Below, piece after piece: positions 10,220-18,480 of a stretch of 64,000 nucleotides of DNA. The DNA is from Pedobacter sp. Hv1 (GTDB lineage Bacteria; Bacteroidota; Bacteroidia; Sphingobacteriales; Sphingobacteriaceae): assembly GCF_001412215.1 (NCBI RefSeq), contig NZ_LLWP01000002.1:1-64000 (forward strand), read 5' to 3'. A model generated the notes under the pieces. That model had not been told where the DNA came from and did no database searches. It saw only the letters and a program-made list of their open reading frames with translations. How positions within the stretch are numbered: position 1 is the stretch's first letter; each line of letters begins with the position of its first letter. The position numbers were made by a program, and so were the translations under genes.

Positions 10220-10777
10220 TTATTGTGGGCGAACTGGGCGTCCAGAAGTTGAAATGATATAATTAATTGGCATGTAATTTTGCATCACCAAAATGGTGTT
10301 GTCTGTATAGCCATAAGGCGCCACATTCTTGTCGCTCATTTTTACTAAAGTTTCAACTTTTGCTTCACTTACAAAGGAAACAGCTGTTTCAGCTACGGCA
10401 ATCAGATTATCGGTTGGCACATTGGTTTCTGCTACAGCCTTCGAAGCCTGCATCCCATGGTTATGCACAGGAATATGCGTAGGCAGCACGGCTGTATATT
10501 CGCCCCCAAATTGCGCAAACATGTTTAGGTTTAACGCCCCTGGCTGTGTACCAATATGAATTGGAACCCTTCCACGCAGATCGGGTACGGCAAAGGTACT
10601 ATGGCCATCGCCACCATAGGCGTTGCCAATTTGAATAAAAAGTTCATAAAAATGATTGACGTCCAATAGCGATCCATCACAGAATACCCAGGGCCTGGCG
10701 TCGGGGTTTTGCGGATCGATAGGAATGTTAATTCCCCCATAGAGCCTGATCTCTCCTACAAAAGGATAAATGTCCAT
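10220..10777 (-). CDS. Phage tail-collar domain protein, first of trio
   Basis: 185 residues. Starts MDIYPFVGEIRLYGGINIPI; the collar core reads FYELFIQIGNAYGGDGHSTFAVPDLRGRVPIHIG and the histidine motif is THIPVHNHGMQ. The end is YMPINYIISTSGRPVRPQ. It is the promoter-proximal member of the trio and is preceded by a 285-bp region with two hairpins. As with its neighbours there is no signal peptide and no accompanying tail, capsid or integrase gene. Confidence 0.85.
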   Translation of the reverse strand: MDIYPFVGEIRLYGGINIPIDPQNPDARPWVFCDGSLLDVNHFYELFIQIGNAYGGDGHSTFAVPDLRGRVPIHIGTQPGALNLNMFAQFGGEYTAVLPTHIPVHNHGMQASKAVAETNVPTDNLIAVAETAVSFVSEAKVETLVKMSDKNVAPYGYTDNTILVMQNYMPINYIISTSGRPVRPQ

Positions 10778-11062
10778 AATTGAGTTTGTTTAGTTTATAG
10801 GTTTAAATTTGATTGTTTCAAAAACATGCACTATAAAAACACAGCCAATTCTTTGGGCTACATTTTCTTATTTTTAATAGTTAAGTTAAGCGCAACGCCA
10901 GCAAGGAGGTATAACATTGAGAGCGAGCGGATAGCCCGAAGGTAACTATCCTCTCTCAAATGAACAGTGGCCTTTAAACCTAATTTTGTCCGTATTTATA
11001 ACTACGGACAAAATTTATTAGGATGATGTATCCCTTAAAATATCTCGAATTTTTATTCTAGG
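10778..11062. promoter_or_regulatory. Structured intergenic region between regulator and collar operon
   Basis: A perfect 13-bp inverted repeat, AATTTTGTCCGTA (10982-10994) and TACGGACAAAATT (11003-11015) with an 8-base loop, lies after the regulator stop. A second imperfect hairpin pairs GGATAG (10929-10934) with CTATCC (10946-10951), flanked by GAGAG and CTCTC. The first may end the regulator transcript or be an operator; the region must also hold the collar promoter, which I could not assign. Confidence 0.5.
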
Positions 11063-12076
11063 TTAAGCACTGGCATAATCTGCCATCATTATTTCTGGAA
11101 CCTCAATAAGCGCTAAACTTTTAACATACTCAACAGGGCTCATGCCAACTATTTTTTTAAAGGCATTGTAAAAGGCACTTCTTGATGAAAAGCCGGCATT
11201 ATTGGCTATGGTTTCGATGGTGTAATTATGTAATATACCAGGAGTGGCAATCTGAGCTTTGATATAATTGATACGATAAGTATTTACAAAGTCCATGAAT
11301 TTTTGCTGAAACTGGTTGTTGAGCAATGAGGATAATCGATGCGTTGATAAATGTAATTGTTTAGAAAGGCTATTGAGACTCAAATCCCTGTCTTTAAACA
11401 CCTCCTTTTCGATCATGCAGATTTCAAGCTGTTTGCACAGTTTTTCAATCTCTTTATCATTCTCTCTCGACAACTCATATTGTTTTTTGATTTTGGCAAA
11501 GGTTAAAGGGGTCATATCTAACAAACCCGCCACGTACTCAACAGGTAAACGTTCCATATACCCAACCGTGGTTTGTGCAAAATAGAGGTAACGCTCTTTT
11601 GCACTGCCCACCCGCACAATGTGTGCACGCTCTTGGGCATCCTTATAATATTGTTCTAAAATGATCCTGAACAGAAAGTTAAAATCAAAATGTGTTAAAA
11701 AAAGTTGCTGTAGGGTATCTGTAGATAGCGCCAATACTTCCGAATCTTCTATGGCCGTAATTTCCTCTTTCGAAACATTCTTTGCATACAGACCAGAAAT
11801 CGAGCTTACAAATTCATTTTCGATCGAGATATAGGTAACAATTTTCTTTCCCTTGTAGATCGTTCTTCCCATCAATGCACCTTTTTGTATAAAGTACATG
11901 TAATGACAATAACCATTATCTTCAACAATGAGTTCGTCTTTTTTGAATTGAAAGGCAACAATGTGGGTTCTAATTTCGCTTTTAAGCAAATCACTTATAG
12001 GGTGAATACTATCCATTAATCCAATAAGATAGTTAACCTGAACTTCACTTGCCTGCTGAGAGCGATGAATTGGCAT
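11063..12076 (-). CDS. cNMP-binding-domain / AraC-type HTH fusion regulator
   Basis: 337 residues. Residues about 15-140 look like a Crp/Fnr beta-roll (FKKDELIVEDNGYCHYMYFI, then GALMGRTIYKGKKIVTYI and an ENEFVSSISGLYAK turn). Residues about 150-190 resemble the start of a Crp-type HTH (SAKERYLYFAQT...LPVEYVAGLLDMTPLTFAKIKK). The C-terminus (about 235-320) is a full AraC/XylS HTH pair: LSLNSLSKQLHLSTHRLSSLLN and YTIETIANNAGFSSRSAFYNAFKKIVGMSPVEYVKS. The beta-roll lacks an obvious cAMP-contact RxS motif, so the ligand is unknown. It sits between the collar trio and the toxin-like operon on the same strand, 131 bp after the latter, and is the natural candidate to control one or both. Confidence 0.85.
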   Translation of the reverse strand: MPIHRSQQASEVQVNYLIGLMDSIHPISDLLKSEIRTHIVAFQFKKDELIVEDNGYCHYMYFIQKGALMGRTIYKGKKIVTYISIENEFVSSISGLYAKNVSKEEITAIEDSEVLALSTDTLQQLFLTHFDFNFLFRIILEQYYKDAQERAHIVRVGSAKERYLYFAQTTVGYMERLPVEYVAGLLDMTPLTFAKIKKQYELSRENDKEIEKLCKQLEICMIEKEVFKDRDLSLNSLSKQLHLSTHRLSSLLNNQFQQKFMDFVNTYRINYIKAQIATPGILHNYTIETIANNAGFSSRSAFYNAFKKIVGMSPVEYVKSLALIEVPEIMMADYASA

Positions 12077-12207
12077 AAAGACTGATTTTTAACTATTTAG
12101 CAATAAAAATTTAATGCAAAAAGTAAATCTCTAAAAATAATCTGGTATTTAAAAGTTTTAAATATGAATAAGCCCATTAAAATTTAACGAGCTCAGCAAC
12201 TCAATAA

Positions 12208-12897
12208 TTAATTATTAGTTAAAAAACGAGCCGTATCAGCCTCTAGTTTTCTCCAACCAGAAATGGCGGCTTTTAATTGTAGGCCCATGATAAATGCCAT
12301 GTCTATATCACTTTCTAAAGTAGCATAATCTCGCAGTTCATTGTATAGGGTAAACCACCGCCCTCTTATTCGGCTATTGGCTGCTTCTAAACGATTGAGG
12401 TTTTCAGTAATCGTTTGCATCATAAAACCCAATTTTTTACTCGCAATCTGAAAATCAAGGGCTGCATTGGCAACCACAAAAGTAGCCAAACCCGCATTTA
12501 ATGTTTCCAAACGCGTGTATAAAGGTTTCAAGTTTTGGCCTAAATTATCAATCATTTTTTTTGTTTCCTGTTTAAGTTCAATGGGCAAGATAGCTGTACT
12601 TTCTGGTAAAGCTTCAATTTGGTCTTCTACGAGAACAAATGCGGAGATGGTTTGTTCGGTAAAAGCATTCAGCTCTTTGGCTAGCTTTTTTAGTTCAGGC
12701 AACAGGGTACTTTTCCATTCGGCCGCTGCAGCTACTGCGCCCCTAAATGCGGGTAAACTTCTACAAATGGTTTGTATGGCAACTTCACCTACATCACATG
12801 AATTTACTCGCAACTGAATTTGTTTAAAATCATCCTCACTAAGTGCAAATACCCCACTTAAATCTGTTGTAATTAAAGGTTGAAAAGATATTGACAT
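12208..12897 (-). CDS. All-helical protein, candidate small subunit of an alpha-pore-forming toxin
   Basis: 229 residues, no signal peptide, predicted almost wholly helical. Its C-terminal half ends with RGRWFTLYNELRDYA, then ISGWRKLEADTARFL. The same layout (GLWFSMEHSLKEA, then LEWKTASVAAAKY) closes the 393-residue protein at 16125-17306, so the two look like distant relatives. That WF...W tail layout recalls alpha-xenorhabdolysin-type subunits. A mildly hydrophobic run (LNAGLATFVVANAALDF) lies near residue 140. It is the last gene of the four-gene operon, 48 bp after its upstream neighbour. I do not recognise a named family; the toxin assignment is inference from layout and company. Confidence 0.6.
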   Translation of the reverse strand: MSISFQPLITTDLSGVFALSEDDFKQIQLRVNSCDVGEVAIQTICRSLPAFRGAVAAAAEWKSTLLPELKKLAKELNAFTEQTISAFVLVEDQIEALPESTAILPIELKQETKKMIDNLGQNLKPLYTRLETLNAGLATFVVANAALDFQIASKKLGFMMQTITENLNRLEAANSRIRGRWFTLYNELRDYATLESDIDMAFIMGLQLKAAISGWRKLEADTARFLTNN

Positions 12898-12945
12898 TAG
12901 GAATATTTTTTTGTGATCTAATAGGTACTAGTTTGAGAGCTCAAC

Positions 12946-13617
12946 TTAACGCTTTAGCTTTTGCAGATAGGACTCATCAATGGTGATCCCCAGTTTTTCT
13001 GAAATGGCCCGAAGCGGTTTGGCATCCCTTAGACTGTTGATCATTTCTTTGCTGGTGGCCTGTTCGTCTATAACTAAAAACCAAGAAAAATAGCGAAAAG
13101 GCAAATCGGAAGCTTTCCTAAAGGCATCATCAATTTCGCCACATTGTACAAGGTTAAACGGAACATCGTCAATCTTATAGGGAGAATTAAAGCGATCAGG
13201 AATACAGTAATGGCCGGTAGATGAATTTATCTCGAAAAACAATGGGCTACCCTCAATATATTTTACTTTAAAGCGCGAAGCTGCTGGCACCTCTTCCTCA
13301 TTGGCCGGCAACGCTTTTTCTTCTACAATGAGCATTAACCTATTATTTAAATTGGTTAAGCTCAATATTCCATTAAAAGCCTTTTTTGGGTGCGAACAAC
13401 TGATCAATACTTCGCGGTTATTTAAGGGTGTAACTTTCCACTTAAATTTCAACTTCAGTTCTTTATCGGTAGTACCTACCCAATAGTAAACCTTTCTGGT
13501 TTGGTAATCGTTTAGCGGAAAACTATAGAGAAAGCCCATGTGCCCAATTTCATTGGCATTATCGGTAAGTGGAAAAATCTCACCTATCAGGCTTTGGTTG
13601 TAATCAATTTTACCCAT
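12946..13617 (-). CDS. Unrecognised protein of the toxin-like operon
   Basis: 223 residues, no signal peptide or membrane segment. The first two thirds are beta-rich (FLYSFPLNDYQTRKVYYWVG, LKFKWKVTPLNNREVLISCS, GILSLTNLNNRLMLIVEEKA), ending with a helical tail (KPLRAISEKLGITIDESYLQKLKR). I do not recognise a family. It lies 17 bp after the 810-residue gene and 48 bp before the 229-residue gene, so it is almost surely cotranscribed. It could be a carbohydrate- or lipid-binding accessory protein, a chaperone or an immunity factor; nothing in the sequence decides. Confidence 0.55.
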   Translation of the reverse strand: MGKIDYNQSLIGEIFPLTDNANEIGHMGFLYSFPLNDYQTRKVYYWVGTTDKELKLKFKWKVTPLNNREVLISCSHPKKAFNGILSLTNLNNRLMLIVEEKALPANEEEVPAASRFKVKYIEGSPLFFEINSSTGHYCIPDRFNSPYKIDDVPFNLVQCGEIDDAFRKASDLPFRYFSWFLVIDEQATSKEMINSLRDAKPLRAISEKLGITIDESYLQKLKR

Positions 13618-13634
13618 TTGTAATCTATTTAGAA

Positions 13635-16067
13635 TTAAGTGAGCTGAAAAGGAGCTATGTTTTCTGACAAATGAGCTGTCCCTTTAATCTTGGCAGGAAT
13701 GGCCTTGCCCGAAAAGATGACCACTATTTTTTGAATGGATTTCAAATGCGCTTTAAATTCGTCGGTTTTAGGAACGCTAATGTTCCACTCGGTATAAGGT
13801 GTAGGTTCAAAGTATTTCCCAGTTAATTCGCTAGCTATTTCGCCATCCATGATAATGCCTGATACCTGACCTGCTGGTTCATTATAAGAGAAGTTGAGTT
13901 CGGTAGGCTTGCTGCTAAAACGATAGGTATCTGCTCCATTTCTATCGGCATATTGGCCAGAGTTTGAAATGGTCAATTCTACTTCGGTAGTGGGCAAACC
14001 ATACAACCAAACCCTTATGCGGGTAATCCGCACCCGGTTCCAAGATTTTAAAAAGGGATCGTTAATGTTAATGGCAAAATTAACATTACCTGTTTCTTTA
14101 AATGATTTTAAAATGTCGGGCGAAATGATTTCTACAGTGGCATTGCTACCGGTTTGATTGCCAAAATCTTGCGGAATCCTATCAAAACCTGCCAAGGCAT
14201 CTGCATAATCGAGGTTCATTCTGCCTATATCAATCAAGAGGTCGTTTGCCGATTTTAAAATAGAAGGTGTAATTGTCGATTCTCTTAGTGCCCAATACTT
14301 ATAGGCCCTTATATAGTTGCGTTCGGCGTTAAACATATTACGTTTAATGTTCATGATCATTACGAAGGCTTCATATTTTGCCTTGCCATAGGCTTGTTGA
14401 TCGTCTTTTAAACTAGTCAGGTATTTTTTAATCGTCGTTTCCATCTCCAGATCGGCCGCTTGTTGCAGGTATAAACGGGCCGCCTCTTGTGTAACCTGTA
14501 GCAATGCCGCTTGGGATTCTGCTTGGGCCTTACCATAAATAGAAAGTGTAGCCAATGCTAACCTATATTCTCTGGCCCCATCAATATTTTCTTCTACAAC
14601 AAAAGCCAGCATACTATCTACTTGCTCTCTAAAAATGTTCCACTCGGTTTGGGCGGTAATATTGTCGCTAGAAGGGATCACGAAATCACCAATATGTTCG
14701 GCCTGCGAAATCTTTTCAGCTGCTTTTCTAACCTTATTGATAAATACAGACAGTCCGCCCAAAAGCCGCCCAACCTTGGTTAGGTTTTCCATAGATTTGG
14801 CTAATGTTTGCATAATTTTATCAAACTTCTCCCAAGCAGAAATGGTCTTTACTCCTGCATTGGCTGCATTGGCTGCTTGTGCGGCGGCGGCACCTGCACC
14901 ACTGGCTGCAGTGGCATCGCCCATAAACATTCTACCCATTAGTGGGGCGAAAGTAATTACGGCGGTACAAATGCTAAAAGCAGCACTCAGCTTTTCTTTA
15001 GCTACCCAAACCTTAATGCCTACATTAAAATCTCCGCCGGCAAATGTGGCAGCAAGTGAAGCATCACGCATATTTTTTTGGGTATTTTCGAGTGCGTTTT
15101 CTGCAATCTTCATATTGTTCTCGGCCTGTGCAATTAAACGGGCAGTAAATGCTTGGCTGGTTTTAAGGTTATCGAGCATTAGTTGCCCATACTTCAGTTG
15201 GTCTTCCTTATTGTCTACCGCAGCATCAAAATGATTATAATTGTCTTCAAAAGCCTTCAATGCCGTTACAAAGCCAACCGCAACTTCCTTATAGGTCTGT
15301 GCATTTAAAACCGGAACAAAATTAAGCTGAGCCCCTTCTAAATTTAACTCGGCCAATAAAGCACTGCTCTGTAAATACTGGTCGTAAAACATTGGCGAAT
15401 CTGTACTGAATGTTTTAATGCCCTGTAATACCTTTCTGGCTGTGACCGTATCCTTACCTATCATGGCGGTAGCCATTTGGTAGAGGATGGAAAGCGACAT
15501 TTCTAGCTCCTTGGCAATAAGGGTAGGTACTTTACCTTTGCTTAAGAGCGAAATAAGACTGGCTTGCTGAAGGATTTTAAATTGAAGGTGCTGGTCTGAG
15601 TCTTTCGAAATCTGAATACCAACCCCTGTTTTATAGTCTCCGGCATCTAAAATTTCGCTTCCGCCCTGCGCACGAGAAATATTGGCATAAAGTACACCCC
15701 CTACTTCGGCACTGTAAACACTTAAAGACGCCAATCGTTTGTCTGTTGGCGAAAATTCTAACTGTGAGCCCGCATCGTTTAAGGGCTGGTATTTAACAAG
15801 GCGTGTAATGATAATATAAGCCTGGTTTACAATTTTAATCCTTTTCGGAAAACAAACCACATCGGCAATGATCACCACAAATAGCGGTGCTTTAGGCAGT
15901 GCATTAACTTTCTCTATCAATGCATCTAGCTTTACCACCGCTTCGCGGCAAATATAATAAGCTCCCTCTTGGTAAGTTGAGCTGGTATAAGGTGCTTTTA
16001 ACTTGAGCTGCAACAATTCATATTTTGCTGCCCAGTCTATTTGATCGGGATAAGGAGAAAATTCCAT
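13635..16067 (-). CDS. Large helical protein with hydrophobic Ala/Gly segment and C-terminal beta domain (toxin-like)
   Basis: 810 residues, no signal peptide. Residues 1-240 are mixed. Long amphipathic helices (about 250-340) lead to a hydrophobic stretch at about 355-400 (FSICTAVITFAPLMGRMFMG, then a run of Ala and Gly). More long helices span about 410-640. The last 160 residues are beta-rich (VRITRIRVWLYGLPTTEVEL ... TPYTEWNISVP ... IQKIVVIFSG), much like the C-terminal sandwich of Tc-toxin A subunits or other receptor-binding domains. A helical body, central membrane-seeking segment and terminal binding domain would suit a pore-forming or translocating subunit. It is 57 bp from its upstream and 17 bp from its downstream neighbour. 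No named family recognised; the role is inference. Confidence 0.6.
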   Translation of the reverse strand: MEFSPYPDQIDWAAKYELLQLKLKAPYTSSTYQEGAYYICREAVVKLDALIEKVNALPKAPLFVVIIADVVCFPKRIKIVNQAYIIITRLVKYQPLNDAGSQLEFSPTDKRLASLSVYSAEVGGVLYANISRAQGGSEILDAGDYKTGVGIQISKDSDQHLQFKILQQASLISLLSKGKVPTLIAKELEMSLSILYQMATAMIGKDTVTARKVLQGIKTFSTDSPMFYDQYLQSSALLAELNLEGAQLNFVPVLNAQTYKEVAVGFVTALKAFEDNYNHFDAAVDNKEDQLKYGQLMLDNLKTSQAFTARLIAQAENNMKIAENALENTQKNMRDASLAATFAGGDFNVGIKVWVAKEKLSAAFSICTAVITFAPLMGRMFMGDATAASGAGAAAAQAANAANAGVKTISAWEKFDKIMQTLAKSMENLTKVGRLLGGLSVFINKVRKAAEKISQAEHIGDFVIPSSDNITAQTEWNIFREQVDSMLAFVVEENIDGAREYRLALATLSIYGKAQAESQAALLQVTQEAARLYLQQAADLEMETTIKKYLTSLKDDQQAYGKAKYEAFVMIMNIKRNMFNAERNYIRAYKYWALRESTITPSILKSANDLLIDIGRMNLDYADALAGFDRIPQDFGNQTGSNATVEIISPDILKSFKETGNVNFAININDPFLKSWNRVRITRIRVWLYGLPTTEVELTISNSGQYADRNGADTYRFSSKPTELNFSYNEPAGQVSGIIMDGEIASELTGKYFEPTPYTEWNISVPKTDEFKAHLKSIQKIVVIFSGKAIPAKIKGTAHLSENIAPFQLT

Positions 16068-16124
16068 GTATTAATTTGATTTAGGAAGACCAACAATTGG
16101 GTTAAATGTAAATTGGTTCAATAT

Positions 16125-17306
16125 TTATTTGGCCAGGTGTACAACTTTTAGGTGCTGCATAAATTCATCAGCAGCTCTGCTTAGTTTTTTGGTATTAGCT
16201 GCCGGGATCACTTTAATAAAGGCAATTTCGGTATATTTTGCAGCCGCAACACTGGCTGTTTTCCATTCCAATTGTGCATTTTCGAGCCCCAATGTTGCCA
16301 TAAATGCTGGCAAATCCTGTACATTATCTTTAAGAATTGTTTTGGCCTCCTTTAACGAATGTTCCATACTAAACCATAACCCTTGTATTTTGCCAATGCC
16401 CGGTAGTGCTGCATCAATTTTACTTTGTAGGTTAACCAAGTCTTGTTTTACACTGGCTAAAGTTGCCGACACAATCCTATCAGCAGCTAGGGTACCCTTC
16501 AGTTTATCTGCCTCTTCTTCATAACCTTCTATCTGCGCTTTAATTTTAATGGCCTTATCGGTATAAACGCCCATTACAATGGCAGCAGCGATGGTGCCAA
16601 ATGGCGGCATGAAGGCATAGGTTGCCGAGGTTGCAGCTACAATTACATCATGTTCGTACTCTTTCTGTAGCTCATCTATCAGGTCTTTAATAAATTTTAT
16701 CCTTTTTTCCAGTTTGGCTATCACCCCTTCTTCGGTATCAAATTCGTTGCTAAATTCAAGGTGTAAATTCACAATATCCTGTCTGCTCACTAAGGTTTCG
16801 GCTGAGAAACTTTTTAGCGCATTGTATACTTTTTGGGCATGTTCATGATGCTTGGCCGCCTCCCTGATCAACAAATCGCAAACGGCTGCAAAACGTTTCA
16901 TTATCGTTTCATTCGCTGCAATTTCTGCTGCAGTAGTAGCGTCTTCATTGTATTTTTCTAGTTCTTTAATCAGGGCTGGGTAATAGGTTTGCACCTTATT
17001 GTTATAGGTAACCACATTGCTGGCGCAGGTTACGCTATCTGGCAGTGTTATTTTTTCGAATTGGTCGCAAGAGGTTTTTAGTGTCTTATAAGCAGTTAAC
17101 AATTTAGCAAATAAAGCATCCGTACCCGATGGTTTAGCAGGTAAAGTGGCATCCATTGTAGCTTTGGTGGTAGGTAGTTGCTGTGCCGTACTTATAAAAG
17201 TCTGGATGCCCAACCACTCGGGGTGTGGAAGCACAAAAGCCTTGCCCTCATTGGCTACCTTACTTGGACCTAAATCAATTTGTTCTGCTGCTAAATTTGC
17301 CATCAT
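16125..17306 (-). CDS. Alpha-pore-forming-toxin-like protein (XaxA/ClyA-type architecture)
   Basis: 393 residues, no signal peptide; the start has two adjacent Met codons. After a soluble N-terminus (1-110) come long helices (about 115-215) and a coiled-coil arm (LEKRIKFIKDLIDELQKEYE). A hydrophobic hairpin follows at about 225-250 (ATSATYAFMPPFGTIAAAIV), then a returning coiled coil (AIKIKAQIEGYEEEADKLKG) and a C-terminal bundle with GLWFSMEHSLKEA. Coiled arm, hydrophobic hairpin and returning arm are the hallmark of ClyA/Hbl/XaxA alpha-PFTs, and the length is close to XaxA (about 400). XaxAB and Tc toxins also lack signal peptides. It is the first gene of the operon; the promoter should lie in 17307-17560 reading leftwards. 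Family assignment is inferred from layout. Confidence 0.65.
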   Translation of the reverse strand: MMANLAAEQIDLGPSKVANEGKAFVLPHPEWLGIQTFISTAQQLPTTKATMDATLPAKPSGTDALFAKLLTAYKTLKTSCDQFEKITLPDSVTCASNVVTYNNKVQTYYPALIKELEKYNEDATTAAEIAANETIMKRFAAVCDLLIREAAKHHEHAQKVYNALKSFSAETLVSRQDIVNLHLEFSNEFDTEEGVIAKLEKRIKFIKDLIDELQKEYEHDVIVAATSATYAFMPPFGTIAAAIVMGVYTDKAIKIKAQIEGYEEEADKLKGTLAADRIVSATLASVKQDLVNLQSKIDAALPGIGKIQGLWFSMEHSLKEAKTILKDNVQDLPAFMATLGLENAQLEWKTASVAAAKYTEIAFIKVIPAANTKKLSRAADEFMQHLKVVHLAK

Positions 17307-17628
17307 TGGTTTGTTTTATAGGTGATACTTAAATGTATTTTATGGAGGTTGGGCACAAATCATTATTCCTGTTTGTGGTAGGCTAAATTAGCAACTCTGT
17401 TTTTGAGGTAAGGCACAGAACTTGTCCTTAACTATAGATCGAGACAAATTACCTTTCTTTTAGGAAGAACATCTATCTCATACAGAAATCAACTTTATTG
17501 TTAAAATCACAATTTATTTAGAACAGCACAAAACGCACAGCTTTCCCGCTTAAAGATTGTTACCTTTGTAATTCCAAACTGTTGGTTTGTGTCGACATGA
17601 AGCAACAGTTTGGTTTAAGATTAATAAA
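17307..17628. promoter_or_regulatory. Divergent intergenic region (322 bp)
   Basis: This separates the leftward toxin-like operon from the rightward cvfB-like gene. On the plus strand there is a -7 box TACCTTTG at 17561-17568 and a hairpin at 17574-17613. I could not find a convincing TAnnTTTG box for the leftward operon, which fits a promoter that needs an activator such as the regulator at 11063-12076. No reading frame of note lies in the rest. Confidence 0.5.
17561..17613 (+). promoter_or_regulatory. cvfB promoter -7 box and 5'-terminal hairpin
   Basis: TACCTTTG (17561-17568) matches the Bacteroidota -7 element TAnnTTTG. Six bases later a perfect 11-bp inverted repeat begins: CCAAACTGTTG (17574-17584) and CAACAGTTTGG (17603-17613), 18-base loop. 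With a start site about 6-8 bases after the -7 box, the transcript would begin with this stem, 15 bases ahead of the ATG at 17629. Confidence 0.65.
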
Positions 17629-18474
17629 ATGATTGAAATAGGAAAATACAACGACTTAAGAATTGTAGCAAAAAATAGTGATGGTTTAAGTTTATCTGAT
17701 GGTGAACGGGAAATTTTATTGCCCTACCTTGATGTACCTAAAAATGCAGAACTGGGCGACAACATCAAAGCGTTTGTATTTGTAAATAAAGATGGAAATA
17801 CAATTGCCACTACTAAACAGGCTCTTGCTGAGGTTGATGATTTTGCTTATTTAACCGTGGTTGACGCAAGCGAAGATGGCGCTTATATGGACCTTGGTAT
17901 TGGCAAAGACATTTATGTTCCGGTACGCGAACAAAAAAGACCAATGCATAAAGGAGAAGCTTATGTAGTATATGTTTATTTAGATGAGAATAACCAGCGC
18001 ATGTTAGCTTCTTCCAGATTAGATAAATTTATTGAAGAAGATGATTTTGATCTGGACGAAGGTGATGAAGTAAATTTATTGATCAGCGAACAAACTGATT
18101 TAGGTTTTAATGCCATTATCAATAACAGATATACTGGATTACTTTATCACAATGAGCTATTTGCCAATTTAAAACCTGGTGAGCAACGCAAAGGCTGGGT
18201 AAAAAAAGTGCGTGTTGAAGGTAAAATAGATTTGAGCTTACAACCCATGGGTTATGGCCATATCCTCGATACCAAAGAAGTAATTTTAAAAGAATTGAGA
18301 GAAAATGGTGGTGTTATTCTATTGGGCGACAAAAGTACACCTGAAGAAATCTATGAACGTTTCCAGATTAGCAAAAGTGCATTTAAAAAGGCAATTGGTG
18401 GTTTATACAAAGAGCGGGTCATTACGGTTACAGATAGTGAAATTAAGATCGTTGTAGATCAATTGGCAGATTAA
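17629..18474 (+). CDS. cvfB: CvfB-type S1 RNA-binding protein
   Basis: 281 residues from ATG 17629; an upstream in-frame ATG at 17587 falls inside the 5' hairpin and would add an unlikely MCRHEATVWF extension, so the MIEIGKYNDLRIV start is preferred. S1-like OB domains lie at about 70-140 (AYLTVVDASEDGAYMDLGIG, KDIYVPVREQKRPMHKGE) and 145-220, followed by a winged-helix C-terminus (TPEEIYERFQISKSAFKKAI). CvfB proteins bind RNA; in Staphylococcus aureus CvfB affects virulence gene expression, while the role in Bacteroidota is not established. It stands 6 bp ahead of the BtuF-like gene and probably shares its transcript. Confidence 0.85.
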   Translation: MIEIGKYNDLRIVAKNSDGLSLSDGEREILLPYLDVPKNAELGDNIKAFVFVNKDGNTIATTKQALAEVDDFAYLTVVDASEDGAYMDLGIGKDIYVPVREQKRPMHKGEAYVVYVYLDENNQRMLASSRLDKFIEEDDFDLDEGDEVNLLISEQTDLGFNAIINNRYTGLLYHNELFANLKPGEQRKGWVKKVRVEGKIDLSLQPMGYGHILDTKEVILKELRENGGVILLGDKSTPEEIYERFQISKSAFKKAIGGLYKERVITVTDSEIKIVVDQLAD

Positions 18475-18480
18475 TGCACA

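Noticed and set aside
9087..10777. Prophage remnant
   Set aside because: Only collar-domain proteins are present; no structural, lysis, replication or integration gene or att-like repeat was seen.
10903..10910. Perfect Shine-Dalgarno AAGGAGGT on the plus strand
   Set aside because: No start codon with a usable frame follows; the next TTG frame ends after five codons.
14635..15234. 199-codon plus-strand open frame inside the 810-aa gene
   Set aside because: It is antisense to a well-formed gene in an operon, has no promoter or sensible protein pattern, and arises from Ala/Leu-rich codons on the other strand.
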